Part shown: positions 1 through 11,321 of the stretch, one piece after another
How the letters are laid out: every line of letters begins with the position of its first letter
Numbering within the stretch: the stretch's first letter is position 1
From: Hysterium pulicare CBS 123377
Taxonomy: Eukaryota > Ascomycota > Dothideomycetes > Hysteriales > Hysteriaceae
Direction of reading: 5' to 3'
DNA length: 64,000 nucleotides
NCBI GenBank assembly: GCA_000467715.1
Contig: AJFK01000515.1
Coordinates: forward strand, 1-64,000
Position numbers and translations under genes: made by a program
The notes under the pieces: generated by a model
What the model was told of the DNA's origin: nothing
Seen by the model: only the letters and a program-made list of their open reading frames with translations
The model's database searches: none

Positions 1-1215
1 GTTTGGGGGTAATAGAAAGGCTTACCGCAAAGAACTCAATTGGGCGAGTTAGGCAGTGCAGATCTTCGGAGCGAAGGAAAAGTAAGTCTTGGAATGGAGC
101 TGAAGATGCACAATGGCTGCCATTATTCGTCGTATTGCGGACTTCTATACCTGTACAGGTCCGGGTAGATTTTATGCTGGGAACCACCTCCAACTAACCT
201 TAAGGATAGCAACTTACTTAATCATCTTGTACCGAGACTAAATCGGCTTTACGGGCTGGCAGTAAAGAAGTTGGTTGGCGCAGACCCATCCGCCGAAACG
301 ACGAATTGCGACACCCCTTGTGATGTTTGAAGACTTCTCCATGGAAGGCTGATAGCTCACAAGCGTCGAACCATGAACATGCTCCTCCACATCTAGAGTC
401 AGAGCCCAGGAACAGCAACCGCAGTAGAGTACGTAGAGTAAAGCAATATCGATTGATAGGAGTACAATCATAGCGAGGAACATGATATGTTTATTGATGG
501 GTGTTGCTGATAGCGAATCAATATCTTTAGGAGAACTCACCGCCTTGAAAAGCCAAAACGCGTAGAACACATTCTCCCGCCCAGGATAAACAAGGATAGA
601 GTTGCAGATGGATGATTTTCACGGTAGCTAAGACTTTATATTTGTCACGCTAGAATTAACGGCTGGCTCCAAGATGCTAAGTTATTTATTTCAGTGTGTC
701 CAGACGCTGGAATCATCTGGATCACACGCTGAAACAGTTGTTGATTTCAACGTAGTTAGAGTCTGAAATAAGCCGCTGAAATGGTTATTTTGGTGTAACG
801 CGAGGTAGAAAGGGTCCGAAACTGGCAACGAATTACGGCAGCGGTTCCGCTGACTGGTCTGGAAAGCTTGGACTGCATTAGAAAGTCTGCATCAACAAGG
901 CGTGGCACGATTGTAGAAATATTGGGATCCACTATTCGTGTATAAAATGACAATAGAGTGAACAATGTAGTCTTCTTTAGTCTCTGTTTCCGTTCTCAAA
1001 CCAGAGAAATTCTCATCACTCAGCGTACCCACTAATAGAAACCACTAATGCTTCCATACGCTTCCTCATTTTCTATTTTAAAATCAATCCTTCAACGCTC
1101 ATCCTTTGGATCAGACCAACTAGGTCTCGATGTGCCTGAGCAGGAAGAACGAAAAGAAGGCAGGAACATCCCTGAGAAGCAATTCAGCACGGCAGCCTTC
1201 CAGACTAAAAGCACT
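1..1215. other. Stretch without a supported gene
   Basis: No reading frame here has a proper start together with a family resemblance. On the minus strand an open stretch around 240-630 encodes membrane-like sequence with hydrophobic segments and contains a good-looking donor (GTGAGT). It has no in-frame ATG and an in-frame stop just upstream, so I do not call it a gene. Confidence 0.4.
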
Positions 1216-3783
1216 TCACCAGCCACCACCACCTTTACCGCCAAAACCACCACTGTCCTCAACTTTCTTGACACCACCTCTCTTCTGCTGAGCCGCTTCG
1301 TGTTTGCGGAGGTCCTCGGGAACGCGGGAGATGGAAGATTTTTGGAGCATTTGTTTGAGATCGTATCTGCAAAAAAGAAAATATCAGTACGAATTCCAAG
1401 AAGATAGGAGAGGAAAGGAGAGAAGAACACATACAAGACGTCCGCATCCTCATTACCCCAGAAAGTAATCGCCACACCGCTCTTGCCCGCACGACCCGTC
1501 CTACCAACACGATGAGTGTAACTCTCGATATTCGTGGCCATGTTGAAGTTGACCACCAGACTAACATCAGGCACATCGATACCTCTACCAGCCAAATCAG
1601 TGGCCACAAGGACATGCGTGTGACCATTCCTAACACTCAGGAGTGCAGCCTCACGCTGCTCCTGAGACTTGGAACCATGCAAAGTGATGCAGCTGATGTC
1701 CTTTTTTTTGAGACCGTTCATCACAGCATCGCAGTTGCGCTTGATATTGACGAAGACGATGATCGGGGGCTGGAACTCGCCAGATGTGAGGATTTCTTCA
1801 AGACGTTTCTTGCGTTTGTCCTCGCCTGGGATGTATTCGGCTCGCTGTTCGACGGTCTCGACGGCTTCGCCTACGTTTCCGATCGTCACAATAGCGGGAC
1901 GGCGGAGATATTTGCGGGCGATGCGCTCTACGGCTGTAGGCATAGTGGCTGTGTACATCATGGTCTGTCTGTACCGATCTTTTCCGCCCAAGTGTCGTGA
2001 CATAGCCTGTGAGTCTTCGGCATCATCTGTGTCCGGCTTCTCGTTTTGGACTGGAAGGGCGTCGAGGATCTTGTTGACAGCTTCTTCAAAACCAAGATCA
2101 ATCATTCGATCTGCTTCGTCCATGATGATGTAACAGCATTGGCCCAGTACAAGAACTCGTCGTTCGATGCAGTCGACCAGACGACCAGGAGTAGCGATGA
2201 TGATTTCCGCTCCGTTGCGCATGTTGTAGGCTTGTTCTTCGATGGAATGACCCCCCACGATACTGACGCAAGTGAATCCGAGAGGCGTAGCAAACTTCTT
2301 TGCTTCGACTTCGATTTGTTGGGCCAATTCACGAGTAGGTGCGAGAATGATGGCATAAGGACCATCGTTCTTGGTGAAGTCGTTCAAAGGTGGCAAGTCC
2401 TTAATGTAGACCAGGAGAGGCAGAAGAAAGGCGGCTGTTTTACCGGAACCGGTCACAGCAACACCGATTAAATCGCGAGATTGTAAGGCAATCGGAATAG
2501 CAGCGCGCTGAACAGCCGATGGTTCTGTGTAGCCCACTTTGTCCACGATATCTAGCAGTTCCTGGGGCAGGCCAGATTCTTTCCACGAACGCATGGGATT
2601 CGGGATCGAACCACCTTTGGTGCTGATATTGAAGTCTTCCTTAAAAATTCGCCAGTCTCTTTCCCGCATGTTCTCAAGCTTCTTTTCGCTCCAATGCTTG
2701 TCGATAGACCCACGACCTCCTCCTTCTTCCCTTCGCCTACGTTCCATTTCTAAAATCTCCTGTGCTCGCCTCGCACCAGCTTCGGGGTCGCGCTCTGCTA
2801 AAGCTTGCACATATTTACGAGTGCCCTCATCAACAATATCATCTGCGAAGCCACCAAGTCTACCTCGTCCAAAGAAATTCGCCTCCGAGCGCGACTGGTA
2901 AATTGGGTTATAATCCGGGCTGGTATCCTCTTCAGCATTCCACTCAAAATTGAATTTCTTCTCGGTGGTCCTTCTCCTCTTCTTTTTCGCTGAGAAAGTA
3001 GACTGATTCTGCTCGGCTCCCATATAACGTTGTCGTGTTAACGTTGCCTCCGTATCATTCGGCAACTGCCTCTTGTTCACGCTATTATCTGTTCCCTTAG
3101 TTAGCGGCGGTGGCATATCAGATCCTCTACTGTGTCCATTGCGCATAGAAGCTGGGCCAGTAGGGATCTCGCCTTGACGCAACGCTCTAGGACCCGTGGG
3201 GATTGAAGGCCTCGAATAATCATCAACAGTGCCATTTGTATATGACGAAGCCCCGTTGGCTCCGTTTCGATATGATGCGCCATTTGCTTCTTTAGTCGGT
3301 GGAGCGCTTTGGGCTAGGCTCTTCCGTTTGGTTTCTTCGACCTCTTTTTGGCGCTTTTCGAGGGCTATTCTTTCGCGGTCCGCTTTTGAGAGGAACTTAG
3401 GCTACAAATAGTTCAACAGGTTAGCTTCATCGAATATGCACTGTAAATGCGTGTAAACAAGGACTCGAGCGATCGAGGGTATACGGAGTACATACTTTTG
3501 CTGCGGCGTCATCAGCTTCTTTTTTCTTCCTTAGTATATCCTCGATACTAAGAGGTTGCGCTTTTGGTTTCGCAGCGCCCCATCCTTTCTTCTGCTTCAG
3601 AGGTTTGGAAAGCAGAGGCCCATCATCCTCGGGTGGCGGTGGTGGGAGCTCATCAGGCGGCGGAGGAGGAGCCGCGACGTCTGGAGGTGGAGGGGGTGCA
3701 ATATCAGAGTCTGGCGGGGGAGGGGGAGGTGAGGATGGTCTCTCGTATGGCTCTGGGGGAGGGGGAGGTAGTATATCGTTCAT
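1216..3783 (-). CDS. PRP28: Pre-mRNA-splicing DEAD-box RNA helicase PRP28
   Basis: ATP-dependent RNA helicase of the U5 snRNP/tri-snRNP. Prp28 is known to swap U1 for U6 at the 5' splice site in the nucleus. I read three exons: 3783-3496, 3401-1435 and 1366-1216, giving 801 aa, with donors GTATGT and acceptors TAG/CAG. The first exon is a proline-rich low-complexity tail (runs of PPPPP). A charged linker follows, then the helicase core: Q motif (GYTEPSAVQ, about 387-395), Walker A (AVTGSGKT, about 411-418), Ia (APTRELAQQ), Ib (TPGRL), DEAD (about 524-527), TAT in place of the usual SAT (about 580), motif V (ATDLAGRGIDV) and motif VI (HRVGRTGRAG, about 726). The TAT in motif III, the N-terminal architecture and the Gly-rich tail ending GGGGW fit Prp28 rather than other DEAD-box proteins. 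The ATG at 3783 is the first in frame. The next gene upstream on the same strand is mL59. Confidence 0.95.
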
Positions 3784-4140
3784 GGTCGCAATACTTCGTA
3801 GTTGTAGTTGGTGAAGAAGTGAAGTTGTCGGAGGTGTTGAAGTTCAAGTTTTGCCAAGACTGTTGCCTCCAGAAAAAAAAAGTCATAGATTTGGAACAAT
3901 ATAATCATAGATGACGCTTCGATGGATTATAATGATGAATGTTATAAGTGTGATTCTATTTGAAGCGTAAAGTTGGTATGATACAAGGTAGCTGTGCTAC
4001 ACGATGTGTTGCCCGTAACTCCAAAGGCCATGCATATTCCCTCCATCTCATACACGAGTATATTTACATAAGTACCTACTTCGTAGACCCCAAAGACCAT
4101 AGCAACACCCCAGGCTGCCAACGAGCCAGAATAACCCCTT

Positions 4141-4784
4141 TTAAAAGCCCTTCGCCCCTCCCCTCGGGTACTTTCTCCATCCACGTCCATGTCCTTTCTA
4201 TGAAATGCATCAGCACAGCTCAAACCCAACAAACGTGAAGTTCCACATACCTGTTTCCACTCCTGGATCATCCTAGGCATATCAAGCATAGCCTTTCTCC
4301 TAACATCCAACCTCGATCTTAGCGTCCTCTCCCACTTCTTACCCTTCACCTTCTCCCCAACACCGGTTCCCTTAACCATCAATCCCTGCTCCTCTCTCTT
4401 CTTCGCCCTCTCGCCTGGAAGCTTAATCGTGTAAGGCAGCAACGAAACCACGCCGTGCTTTTCGGCGAGCTTGACTATGTCCGCTTGCCGCCGTAGCCCA
4501 AATATTGGGGAGTGCCATCGCCCGGTTACATAATGCTTTTGTGGTTGGAAAGGGTTCCGGTAGGGTTTTGATGTTGGTTCTTCAAGTGATGGTGATTCTA
4601 AAGTGGACGCATTGGGGTCTTCGGACGATGTATTCGACGCAACGGTAGGGACTTCTGTACCTGGAGATTTCGGCGCGGCGGGGAGACCTTGCGTGAGGGC
4701 TGGTGGGGGATATTTTCTAAAGAAGTCGAGCAGTCGCCTAGGTAGTGTTTCTGCGAGTTGTATGTGGTGTTGTCGGAGAGACAT
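4141..4784 (-). CDS. MRPL25: Mitochondrial large-subunit ribosomal protein mL59 (MRPL25)
   Basis: Component of the fungal mitochondrial 54S ribosomal subunit. Two exons, 4784-4251 and 4197-4141, with GTATGT donor and CATAG acceptor, give a 196-aa basic protein. The N-terminus (LRQHHIQLAETLPRRLLDFF) followed by a Pro/Ser-rich linker, a central WHSPIFGLRRQADIVKLA block and a C-terminus EWKQ-KGHGRGWRKYPRG match the mL59 family. The tiny second exon supplies the conserved GHGRGW tail. I chose the ATG at 4784 because codons further upstream in the frame are not ATG. Its start codon lies about 250 bp from the divergent PUP3 start, so the two probably share a promoter region. Confidence 0.9.
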
Positions 4785-5034
4785 GGTGGGCAATTGGGTG
4801 ATGTCAAGTTGAAGATAGAATGATGGAGCGGGAAAGATCCATTTACGAATATGGGTGGTCGGTGCGCCGGGAGCTTCAAACTGCGCGTACAGCTTGCTAC
4901 CTACAGCATCACATCAACTCCAACGACCTTCATCACCAATCCTCCTTTCCTTCCACCTCCTCCCTTTATACCTTGTCTTTTCCCAACTCCTCTTTCCCAG
5001 CTGATCACGCTCACCTCGCCCACACAGAACAGCC
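4785..5034. promoter_or_regulatory. Short divergent promoter between mL59 and PUP3
   Basis: The start codons of mL59 (minus) and PUP3 (plus) face away from each other across 250 bp. The PUP3 side carries pyrimidine tracts (CTCCTTTCC..., CTTTCCCAG) typical of fungal core promoters or 5' leaders. A shared bidirectional promoter is inferred from spacing only. Confidence 0.5.
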
Positions 5035-5816
5035 ATGGTAAGCTCCCCAGCCTATCCCTCATAATGCAACAACTAACTAATCTACAGAGTTCCCCGTTCT
5101 CAATAAGTACTCTCCACCTCCCTCTTTGACATACCGACCTCTAATGCTTTCTTCCAGACGGTGGCGCCTGTGTAGCCATGGTAGGCAAAGACTGCGTCGC
5201 CATAGCCTGCGACCTCCGACTCGGCATGCAGGCCCTAACTGTCTCAAACAACTTCCCCAAAATCTTCTCCTACGGCGACGTCTACCTCGGGTTAACAGGT
5301 CTCGCGACCGACGTCTCCACCGTCTCCGATCTCTTCCGCTACAAAGTGAACATGTACCGCTTGCGCGAGGAACGCAACATCTCGCCGCAGACGATGGCGA
5401 ACCTGGTGTCTTCGAGTCTGTATGAGAAACGCTTTGGCCCGTACTTTGTTAGTCCGGTTATTGCGGGCATTAATCATACGACGGGGAAGCCGTTTATCTG
5501 TGGCTTTGATAGTATTGGGTGTATTGATTTCGCTAAGGACTTTATTGTCTCGGGGACGGCGAGTGATCAGTTGTTCGGTACTTGTGAAGGACTCTGGGAG
5601 CCAGATCTGGTCAGTCCTCTGTCTTTGAAGGATGCGTGTTGATGTGTTGTTGCTAATGTAGTTTGATCGTAGGCTCCGGAAGATCTCTTCGAAACCGTCT
5701 CTCAAGCTCTCCTCAACGCTGTCGATCGAGATGCGCTGTCAGGTTGGGGAGCCCACGTCTACATTATCGAGAAGGATAAGGTGACAAAGCGGCTACTGAA
5801 GGGAAGGCAAGACTGA
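5035..5816 (+). CDS. PUP3: 20S proteasome subunit beta-3
   Basis: Non-catalytic beta-ring subunit of the 20S proteasome core. Four coding exons: 5035-5037 (only the ATG), 5088-5106 (19 nt), 5158-5609 and 5673-5816, totalling 205 aa, the usual length for beta-3. The spliced N-terminus reads [20 protein letters not shown], followed by [33 protein letters not shown] and GFDSIGC. The C-terminus [20 protein letters not shown] completes the Ntn-hydrolase beta fold. There is no propeptide with a catalytic Thr, as expected for beta-3. An intron sits directly after the start codon and a second one 19 nt later, so gene finders that begin at the ATG within WRLCSHG-like shadows would miss the true N-terminus. 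Divergent partner: mL59. Confidence 0.95.
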
Positions 5817-6293
5817 GGTGTTTCGGTGGCGTATTGGCAGAACATGGCCGTATACTTCGTGAGGAGAGGCACAGGGAGTATGAGTGCATAAGTGTTCTCA
5901 AAGCGACATTGCGGAGACTTTCTCACTCAGGATATGGACGGCGTATGTATCAACTAGACAAGAAACTATGCATTGGGTATGGAAGTGGGGTATAATCCAT
6001 GCAAAAAGAGGGCCCTGATGCCCATATCAACAATCCGACAATATAATCCGCCTCAAAGACATCTACAGGTGCCTAGCCAATGCTACTTGACCATCACAAA
6101 CTCTCTCCTCCATGATTTGGTATCCATAAACAAAAGGGATAATGCAGCTGTGCCAACATGTCGGGTATCCTCCTACCAACGAGCTTCCTCCATCAACAAG
6201 ACAAAGTGGAAGGGGTGATTTGTACCCTGATGTCCCTAAACCCAGTGAAACCGCGCATTCGTGTTTCCTTCTCATTCGCAGCCTAGATAGCGC

Positions 6294-7208
6294 TCACAAC
6301 ATCATCTCGTCGTCTGCGTAGATAGGTTGCACTTCGTAATCCCTGGCCGCCTCGAAAGCGCCATACTGATTCTCCATATCCAGAATACTACCAACATTCT
6401 TTCCCCACGAGCCAGAATTGCCACTCTTGTACACAGGATCAGTAGCCTGGTTGTACTTGGTCGACTCTCTCAAATGATTCTCCAGGTTGCCCAAATGTGC
6501 GGATTCATCATACTCCCGCTGTGCCAACATGTCATAGCCGGAAGTGATGTAGGGCTCTGCGGATCGTGTATCAGGGGAGGATGCAAGAAGATTCCTCGTG
6601 GCCAAAACCGCTGCAGATTCCTTATCACCAAGCATGCTCTGGCCCAGCTGCTGCTCATGCCTCCTGATCTCCTCCTGCTGCGCCTGTTCTTCCAGCATTT
6701 TCTCATATCTCAACTTAGCCATTGCCTCCTCTTGTGCCAGACTCGTCGGCGGCCAGTCATACAGCTGTCGAGAGGTGTTGTAGTCTAACCCATCTGGTAT
6801 ACCTTGCCGTCCCTGCGGGGGGGAAATTCTCCAAAGTTCGAGGAGGCGGAGACGTTGATCATTGTCAGCGTTCTGGAAGAGGTGTACTTGGGAAGGGAAA
6901 AGGAGATTGGGGTCGATGCTGTTGCGGAGAAGTACTGCTTCTAGTTCCGACGCGTCAATATACGGTGAAGCGGGGGCGGATTGGGATTGGGGGATATGAC
7001 GGATAGGGACAACATGGCGAGTATGGGTATAATGGGCTGATGCATAGATCGGCTGCGGTTGAGTGCCCACACTCTGCTCTTGTTCCTGCTGTTGCTGTGG
7101 CGGTTGTTCCACTACGAAGTGCTGAGGTTCAGGTTGCGGGGGTTGGGGTTGGGGTTGAGAAAGGGTAAGGTTGGCTGAGAAGAGCCTTGAGAGCTCTTCT
7201 TGTTGCAT
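6294..7208 (-). CDS. Conserved fungal Gln-rich protein of unknown function
   Basis: Single-exon gene, 304 aa, starting at ATG 7208. I do not recognise a named domain. The first 75 residues are Gln/Pro-rich (PQPQPPQPEPQ, QQQQEQEQ). Residues about 85-140 look folded (ASELEAVLLRNSIDPNLLFP, QRLRLLELWRI). Residues about 150-195 form a Glu/Gln-rich probable coiled coil (EEAMAKLRYEKMLEEQAQQE). The tail is polar. The pattern suggests a cytosolic or nuclear scaffold-like protein. It lies tail-to-tail with PUP3 and head-to-head, at a distance, with PRE10. Function unknown. Confidence 0.75.
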   Translation of the reverse strand: MQQEELSRLFSANLTLSQPQPQPPQPEPQHFVVEQPPQQQQEQEQSVGTQPQPIYASAHYTHTRHVVPIRHIPQSQSAPASPYIDASELEAVLLRNSIDPNLLFPSQVHLFQNADNDQRLRLLELWRISPPQGRQGIPDGLDYNTSRQLYDWPPTSLAQEEAMAKLRYEKMLEEQAQQEEIRRHEQQLGQSMLGDKESAAVLATRNLLASSPDTRSAEPYITSGYDMLAQREYDESAHLGNLENHLRESTKYNQATDPVYKSGNSGSWGKNVGSILDMENQYGAFEAARDYEVQPIYADDEMML

Positions 7209-8411
7209 ATTTGTCTCTTCTTCTCTCTGCCCTCGAACGTTGACTCCGATTGATATTGCACCACACTATGACGTAAGAATCAGCAAGTATACATCTTTGA
7301 GATGATTGGGCTTACGTGTGAGCAGGTATTATTCTGAGAAAAAACGGAGGCAGAAAATGGAACAGTGGTGTTGTAAGTACAGCTGTTGCAGAAGTGGACA
7401 AGTAGTGGTTGCATCAGAGATCAGTGATCGGGTATCAACAGTAATCCTGCTTCGGGAAATTGAAAGCAAATTCTTCAAGATCCTGAGATTAGTGAGAAAA
7501 GGTAAGTCTTGTCAAGAGTAATCAACGTGAAATTGTTTCGGACCAGCTAGTATAATCGAAGCCTTTGAGTCCGGTGATTTCTTATTGAACTTCTTGAATG
7601 TTCTCGGCGCGGGCGCGTTGAAACGATAAGTATCCCGCTGGTACGCGAGTTCAATGAGCTTTTTGTCCGGAAAGGTTGCCTAATTTCGTGAGGGGAACAA
7701 AGAGTGGGCGGGCCACTAAGGATCACAACAAGAGTTGCGAAAGAGAGGTGTTGGAATGGGCTCGAAGAGTGGCAGAAGTATTTCCTTTATGTAGCGATCC
7801 TGATGTGGTCATGCGTGACTTGCTGTGGTTCAGAAGTGAAGAAAGGTGGGCGATGATGTGGCCTAGCGACCACTCACCGCGATGCTGAAACATATAATGT
7901 CCCGCTAGAACCCGATATGGCCAATAGTGTCAGCCGGATCAGAATAAATCTCCCTGTGACAGCTCATCAAAGTGTATTGGCAGAAGCGCCCTCGAGAAAT
8001 GGCATTCCTCAATTGGAGCGTCTAATGTCGGGTAAGTCAAGGGAGCAAGAGAGAATAAAGCCAAAGAAGCGAGGGAAGCAATCAAAATGAGTGCAAACAG
8101 TAGGCTGCTTCCTTAGACCAAAGGATCAGCGACTCAGCATTTGTGCAAGCAAAAGTGAAAGTGTTCCGTGGATGCCTCAGATATTCACTTTTGCCACGGC
8201 ATGCGATGCGATGCGCCAAGCGATTAGATTTCACGATCAACGCTAATCCCGAATGGTACCCAAGCTCAACGCGCAGTCCTGGGAGCCTTGAACTTCATCA
8301 ACACCAAGCTATCAACTCCACCCCGAGTGCTTCTCTCCCCCGCTGTCCAAAGTTCGAACTCATACACATCATTTCAAGCTCTAGAACCCTCAACCTCCCA
8401 AGCTAGTAACA
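7209..8411. other. Intergenic region, no gene seen
   Basis: About 1.2 kb between the start of the Gln-rich protein gene and the PRE10 start. Short open frames (for example 7676-7888) have no start context or family resemblance. It probably holds the two genes' promoters and leaders. Confidence 0.5.
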
Positions 8412-9541
8412 ATGGTACGCACTCTGGTCAGCTCTCTTTTCCGGAGTTTACTTCTGACCTCTACATCTTTAGACCTCAATAGGAACAGGTTACGACCTGT
8501 CGAACTCGGTTTTCTCCCCTGACGGCAGGAATTTCCAGGTATACCTCTAGATACCACTTACGTATTGCAGTATAGGGAATCGCTTACACTTAGAAGGTCG
8601 AATACGCAGTCAAGGCAGTAGAAAACGGAGGCACAGCCATCGGCATAAGATGCAAAGATGGTGTCGTTCTAGCATTGGAGAAACTCATCACCAGCAAGTT
8701 ACTAAAGCCTGGAGCCAACAAGCGGATAGCAACGATAGATCGAAACATGGGCGTTGTAAGCATCCCCCCGGCCCGTCGCACATGCACCATCCCGTGTTCG
8801 TGAACTTTACTATACTGCTTGGACATGTTCTAATTGAGCACAATCTGCAGGTCTCTTCAGGTCTCCTCCCCGATGGTCGCCACTTCGTTTCCCGAGCTCG
8901 CGATGAAGCCGCTGAATGGCGACGCTTCTACAAAGCCCCAATCCCAACATCCGCCCTTGCTAACCGCATGGGAAGCTACGTCCAGATGTATACTCTTTAC
9001 TCTAGTGTGCGACCTTTTGGTGTCACTGCTATCGTAGGAGGATGGGATGCCGAAACAGAGTTACCGGTAGATGGCCAGGTCGGATCAGGGCCAAGCGTAG
9101 GCTCTGGAGGAAAGAAGGAGGGTGCAAAACACGGTGGCCCATTCCTATACATGATCGAACCAAGTGGTCTATATTGGGTATGTTTGGCATGGGCATATTT
9201 TGAACCATATGATGAATTAATTGACTATATAGGGTTACTATGGCGCAGCTACCGGCAAGGGACGACAATCCGCCAAGTCTGAGCTTGAAAAGCTCAACCT
9301 GTCAGAAGGCAATCTAACGCTGGAAGAGGGTGTCAAGGAGGCAGCACGCATAATATATTTTGCACATGAGGACAGCAAGGACAAGGATTTCGAGCTTGAG
9401 ATGACCTGGATTAGCTCAGTCAATGGCCCGACGAAGGGCAGGCATGAGGATGTGCCGAAGGAGTTGAGGGAGGAAGCCGAGAGGTTGGCGAAGAAGGCAT
9501 TGGAGGGTGACGACGAGGAGGAAGAGAAGATGGAGGAGTAG
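8412..9541 (+). CDS. PRE10: 20S proteasome subunit alpha-7 (PSMA3 type)
   Basis: Alpha-ring subunit of the 20S proteasome. Five coding exons: 8412-8414 (ATG only), 8473-8538, 8597-8755, 8851-9177 and 9233-9541, giving 287 aa. The spliced N-terminus [20 protein letters not shown] followed by [19 protein letters not shown] is the alpha-subunit signature. [42 protein letters not shown] and [15 protein letters not shown] match alpha-7 (yeast Pre10, human PSMA3). The C-terminal tail is long and acidic ([11 protein letters not shown]), which is characteristic of this subunit. As in PUP3, an intron splits the gene immediately after the ATG. The third exon boundary uses an AAG acceptor, chosen because it restores FQ-VEYA. 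Confidence 0.93.
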
Positions 9542-9835
9542 GAGGAATGTCTCTGTACTATATGCGACTTACTCTTGGAGCTTAGCATAGATGGCGAACA
9601 CCTCATAATGAGCATCACCTTGGGCATACTTTAGCGTCAGATTTTGTGACAATGGATATGGTGAAGTACATACACCCTATTTTAGGTAAGCAGAACCACA
9701 TCATTGTCACGGGTGACCTTCGATTGTTAATCTCCAACACCAATCCCAATACTTCTTATAGACATTCCCTTAACGCGCAATAGCGGGATTGTTTTACAGG
9801 TTTCTATCGAATTGTTTTGAATCTAGAAATTCAAG

Positions 9836-10830
9836 ATGCCGCCAACCCTAATATTGATACGTCATGCGCAAGCGCTCCACAATGTATCCGACGACTGGTC
9901 GATTCCCGATCCTCCGCTCTCCGAACTTGGGGAGCAACAGTGTGGAGAGTTGCAGGGGTCTTTGAAGAATAACAAGATTGCAAATGATGTTGATCTCATT
10001 GTTTCAAGCGCAATGCGCAGGACTTTACAGACTACTGTCCTAGGTTTGGGCTGGCTGATTAACGAGAAGAAAGTAGAAGTGCTGCCGGATGCTGGATGGC
10101 AAGGCGAGTAGATCACCTATCCTCTATCGCATTTCTCTATTCATCGTTATTCTTCTCTTTGAGAAATTGTATGAGATGTTACATCTATGAATTTCGAGGT
10201 TATTCACGTCCTCACTCTTCTCTTCATGATTCCGTTATCGAAGACCAGTGTCGCTAGTTGAATTCTCAACAGAACTCAATCTCTCCCAAATCCCCTATGC
10301 TTATATATTCTTAAGAAAACTCCGACAAGCCATGCGACACTGGCTCCAAAATCTCCACAATGTCCTCCGAATTCCCCCAATTCGACTTCAGCTCCGTAGA
10401 CTCTCTCTACCCCGACAAAACCACCTCTCCACACAAGAACCCCTACGCCTTCACACGTACCGCCGTTCTCGCTCGCGGTCAAACTTGTCTTCAAGCACTC
10501 TACTCCCGCCCTGAAAAAGTCATTGCGGCGGTTTCTCACTCTGGATTTCTCCGCACCGCAGTGTGTCAAAGACGATTCGCAAACGCGGACTGGAGGGTTT
10601 TTGACTTTGATGAGGAGGCCATGAGGGGAAGTAAGGAGAAGGGAGAGGGTGTTGATGGGAAGGGATTCTTTTTACTCAAAGAATGGAAAGAGACAGAGGA
10701 GAAAGGAGGTGGGATGGGGAGGAGTGAGAAGGGGACGCAGAAGATAATGGAGGATGATTTTCCGCCTGTTAGTATGGAACCAGCTGAAGATGAAGCTGCG
10801 GAAGAAGTGCCGGAGAGTACAACAGCGTAG
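9836..10830 (+). CDS. Histidine phosphatase superfamily (phosphoglycerate mutase-like) protein
   Basis: Two exons, 9836-10103 and 10316-10830, giving 260 aa. The N-terminus PTLILIRHAQALHNVSDDW carries the catalytic RH(A/G) motif. LSELGEQQCGEL, SSAMRRTLQTT and the second-histidine region VIAAVSHSGFLRTAV complete the active site of the branch that hydrolyses small phosphoesters. The frame joins only if the intron is GC-AG: CAAG|gcgagt at 10104 to an AAG acceptor at 10315, which restores WQENSDKPCDTG. An ordinary GT donor two codons on does not give an open frame. The C-terminus is a charged acidic tail (EDEAAEEVPEST). The true substrate cannot be told from sequence. Confidence 0.85.
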
Positions 10831-11321
10831 ATATTATGGTCAATATCTAGGGTAGCTTTCCACTTTCCATATATAGATATACGGATTCTAGACTAGACAT
10901 CTCGAGTGATAGAGAAAGTCAACTTCAATGGTCTATAAACATTTCTCTCCAAGACCTTCTGTCAGCATCTTCATTTTGCTTTGGGAGAGTGAATGCTCGG
11001 GTTCGGTTCAAAAACTCAGCAAAAGCTTCCCTCGGCCCTATCCATCCACAAATTGCAAGTGATCTCCGTCTCGATAACCGTTTTTAGATATCACAACCCC
11101 TGTACACTAAGTACTAGAAGCTAGCCACCCGCAAAAGGCCCGTCCCATCATGAGCTAACCTACTGCTTTCAGCTTGGTGTAGGTACAAGTGCTGACGAGC
11201 TTGTACACAGTTGTGTACACCAAACTGTAAATCTTGGCATTGATATCCCTATATAGCCGCCTCAGCGCCATGGAGGGGAAGCGATGAATTGACCACGGAC
11301 CGCCTATCGCCATCGCGTGCA
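10831..11321. other. Intergenic region, no gene seen
   Basis: About 490 bp holding the 3' flank of the phosphatase gene and the promoter of the Cys-rich membrane protein. No supported reading frame. Confidence 0.5.

Noticed and set aside
238-630. Membrane-like open stretch on the minus strand (PGRENVFYAFWLFKA, FLAMIVLLSIDIALLYVLY)
   Set aside because: No ATG, an in-frame TGA just upstream with no acceptor between, and no recognised family.
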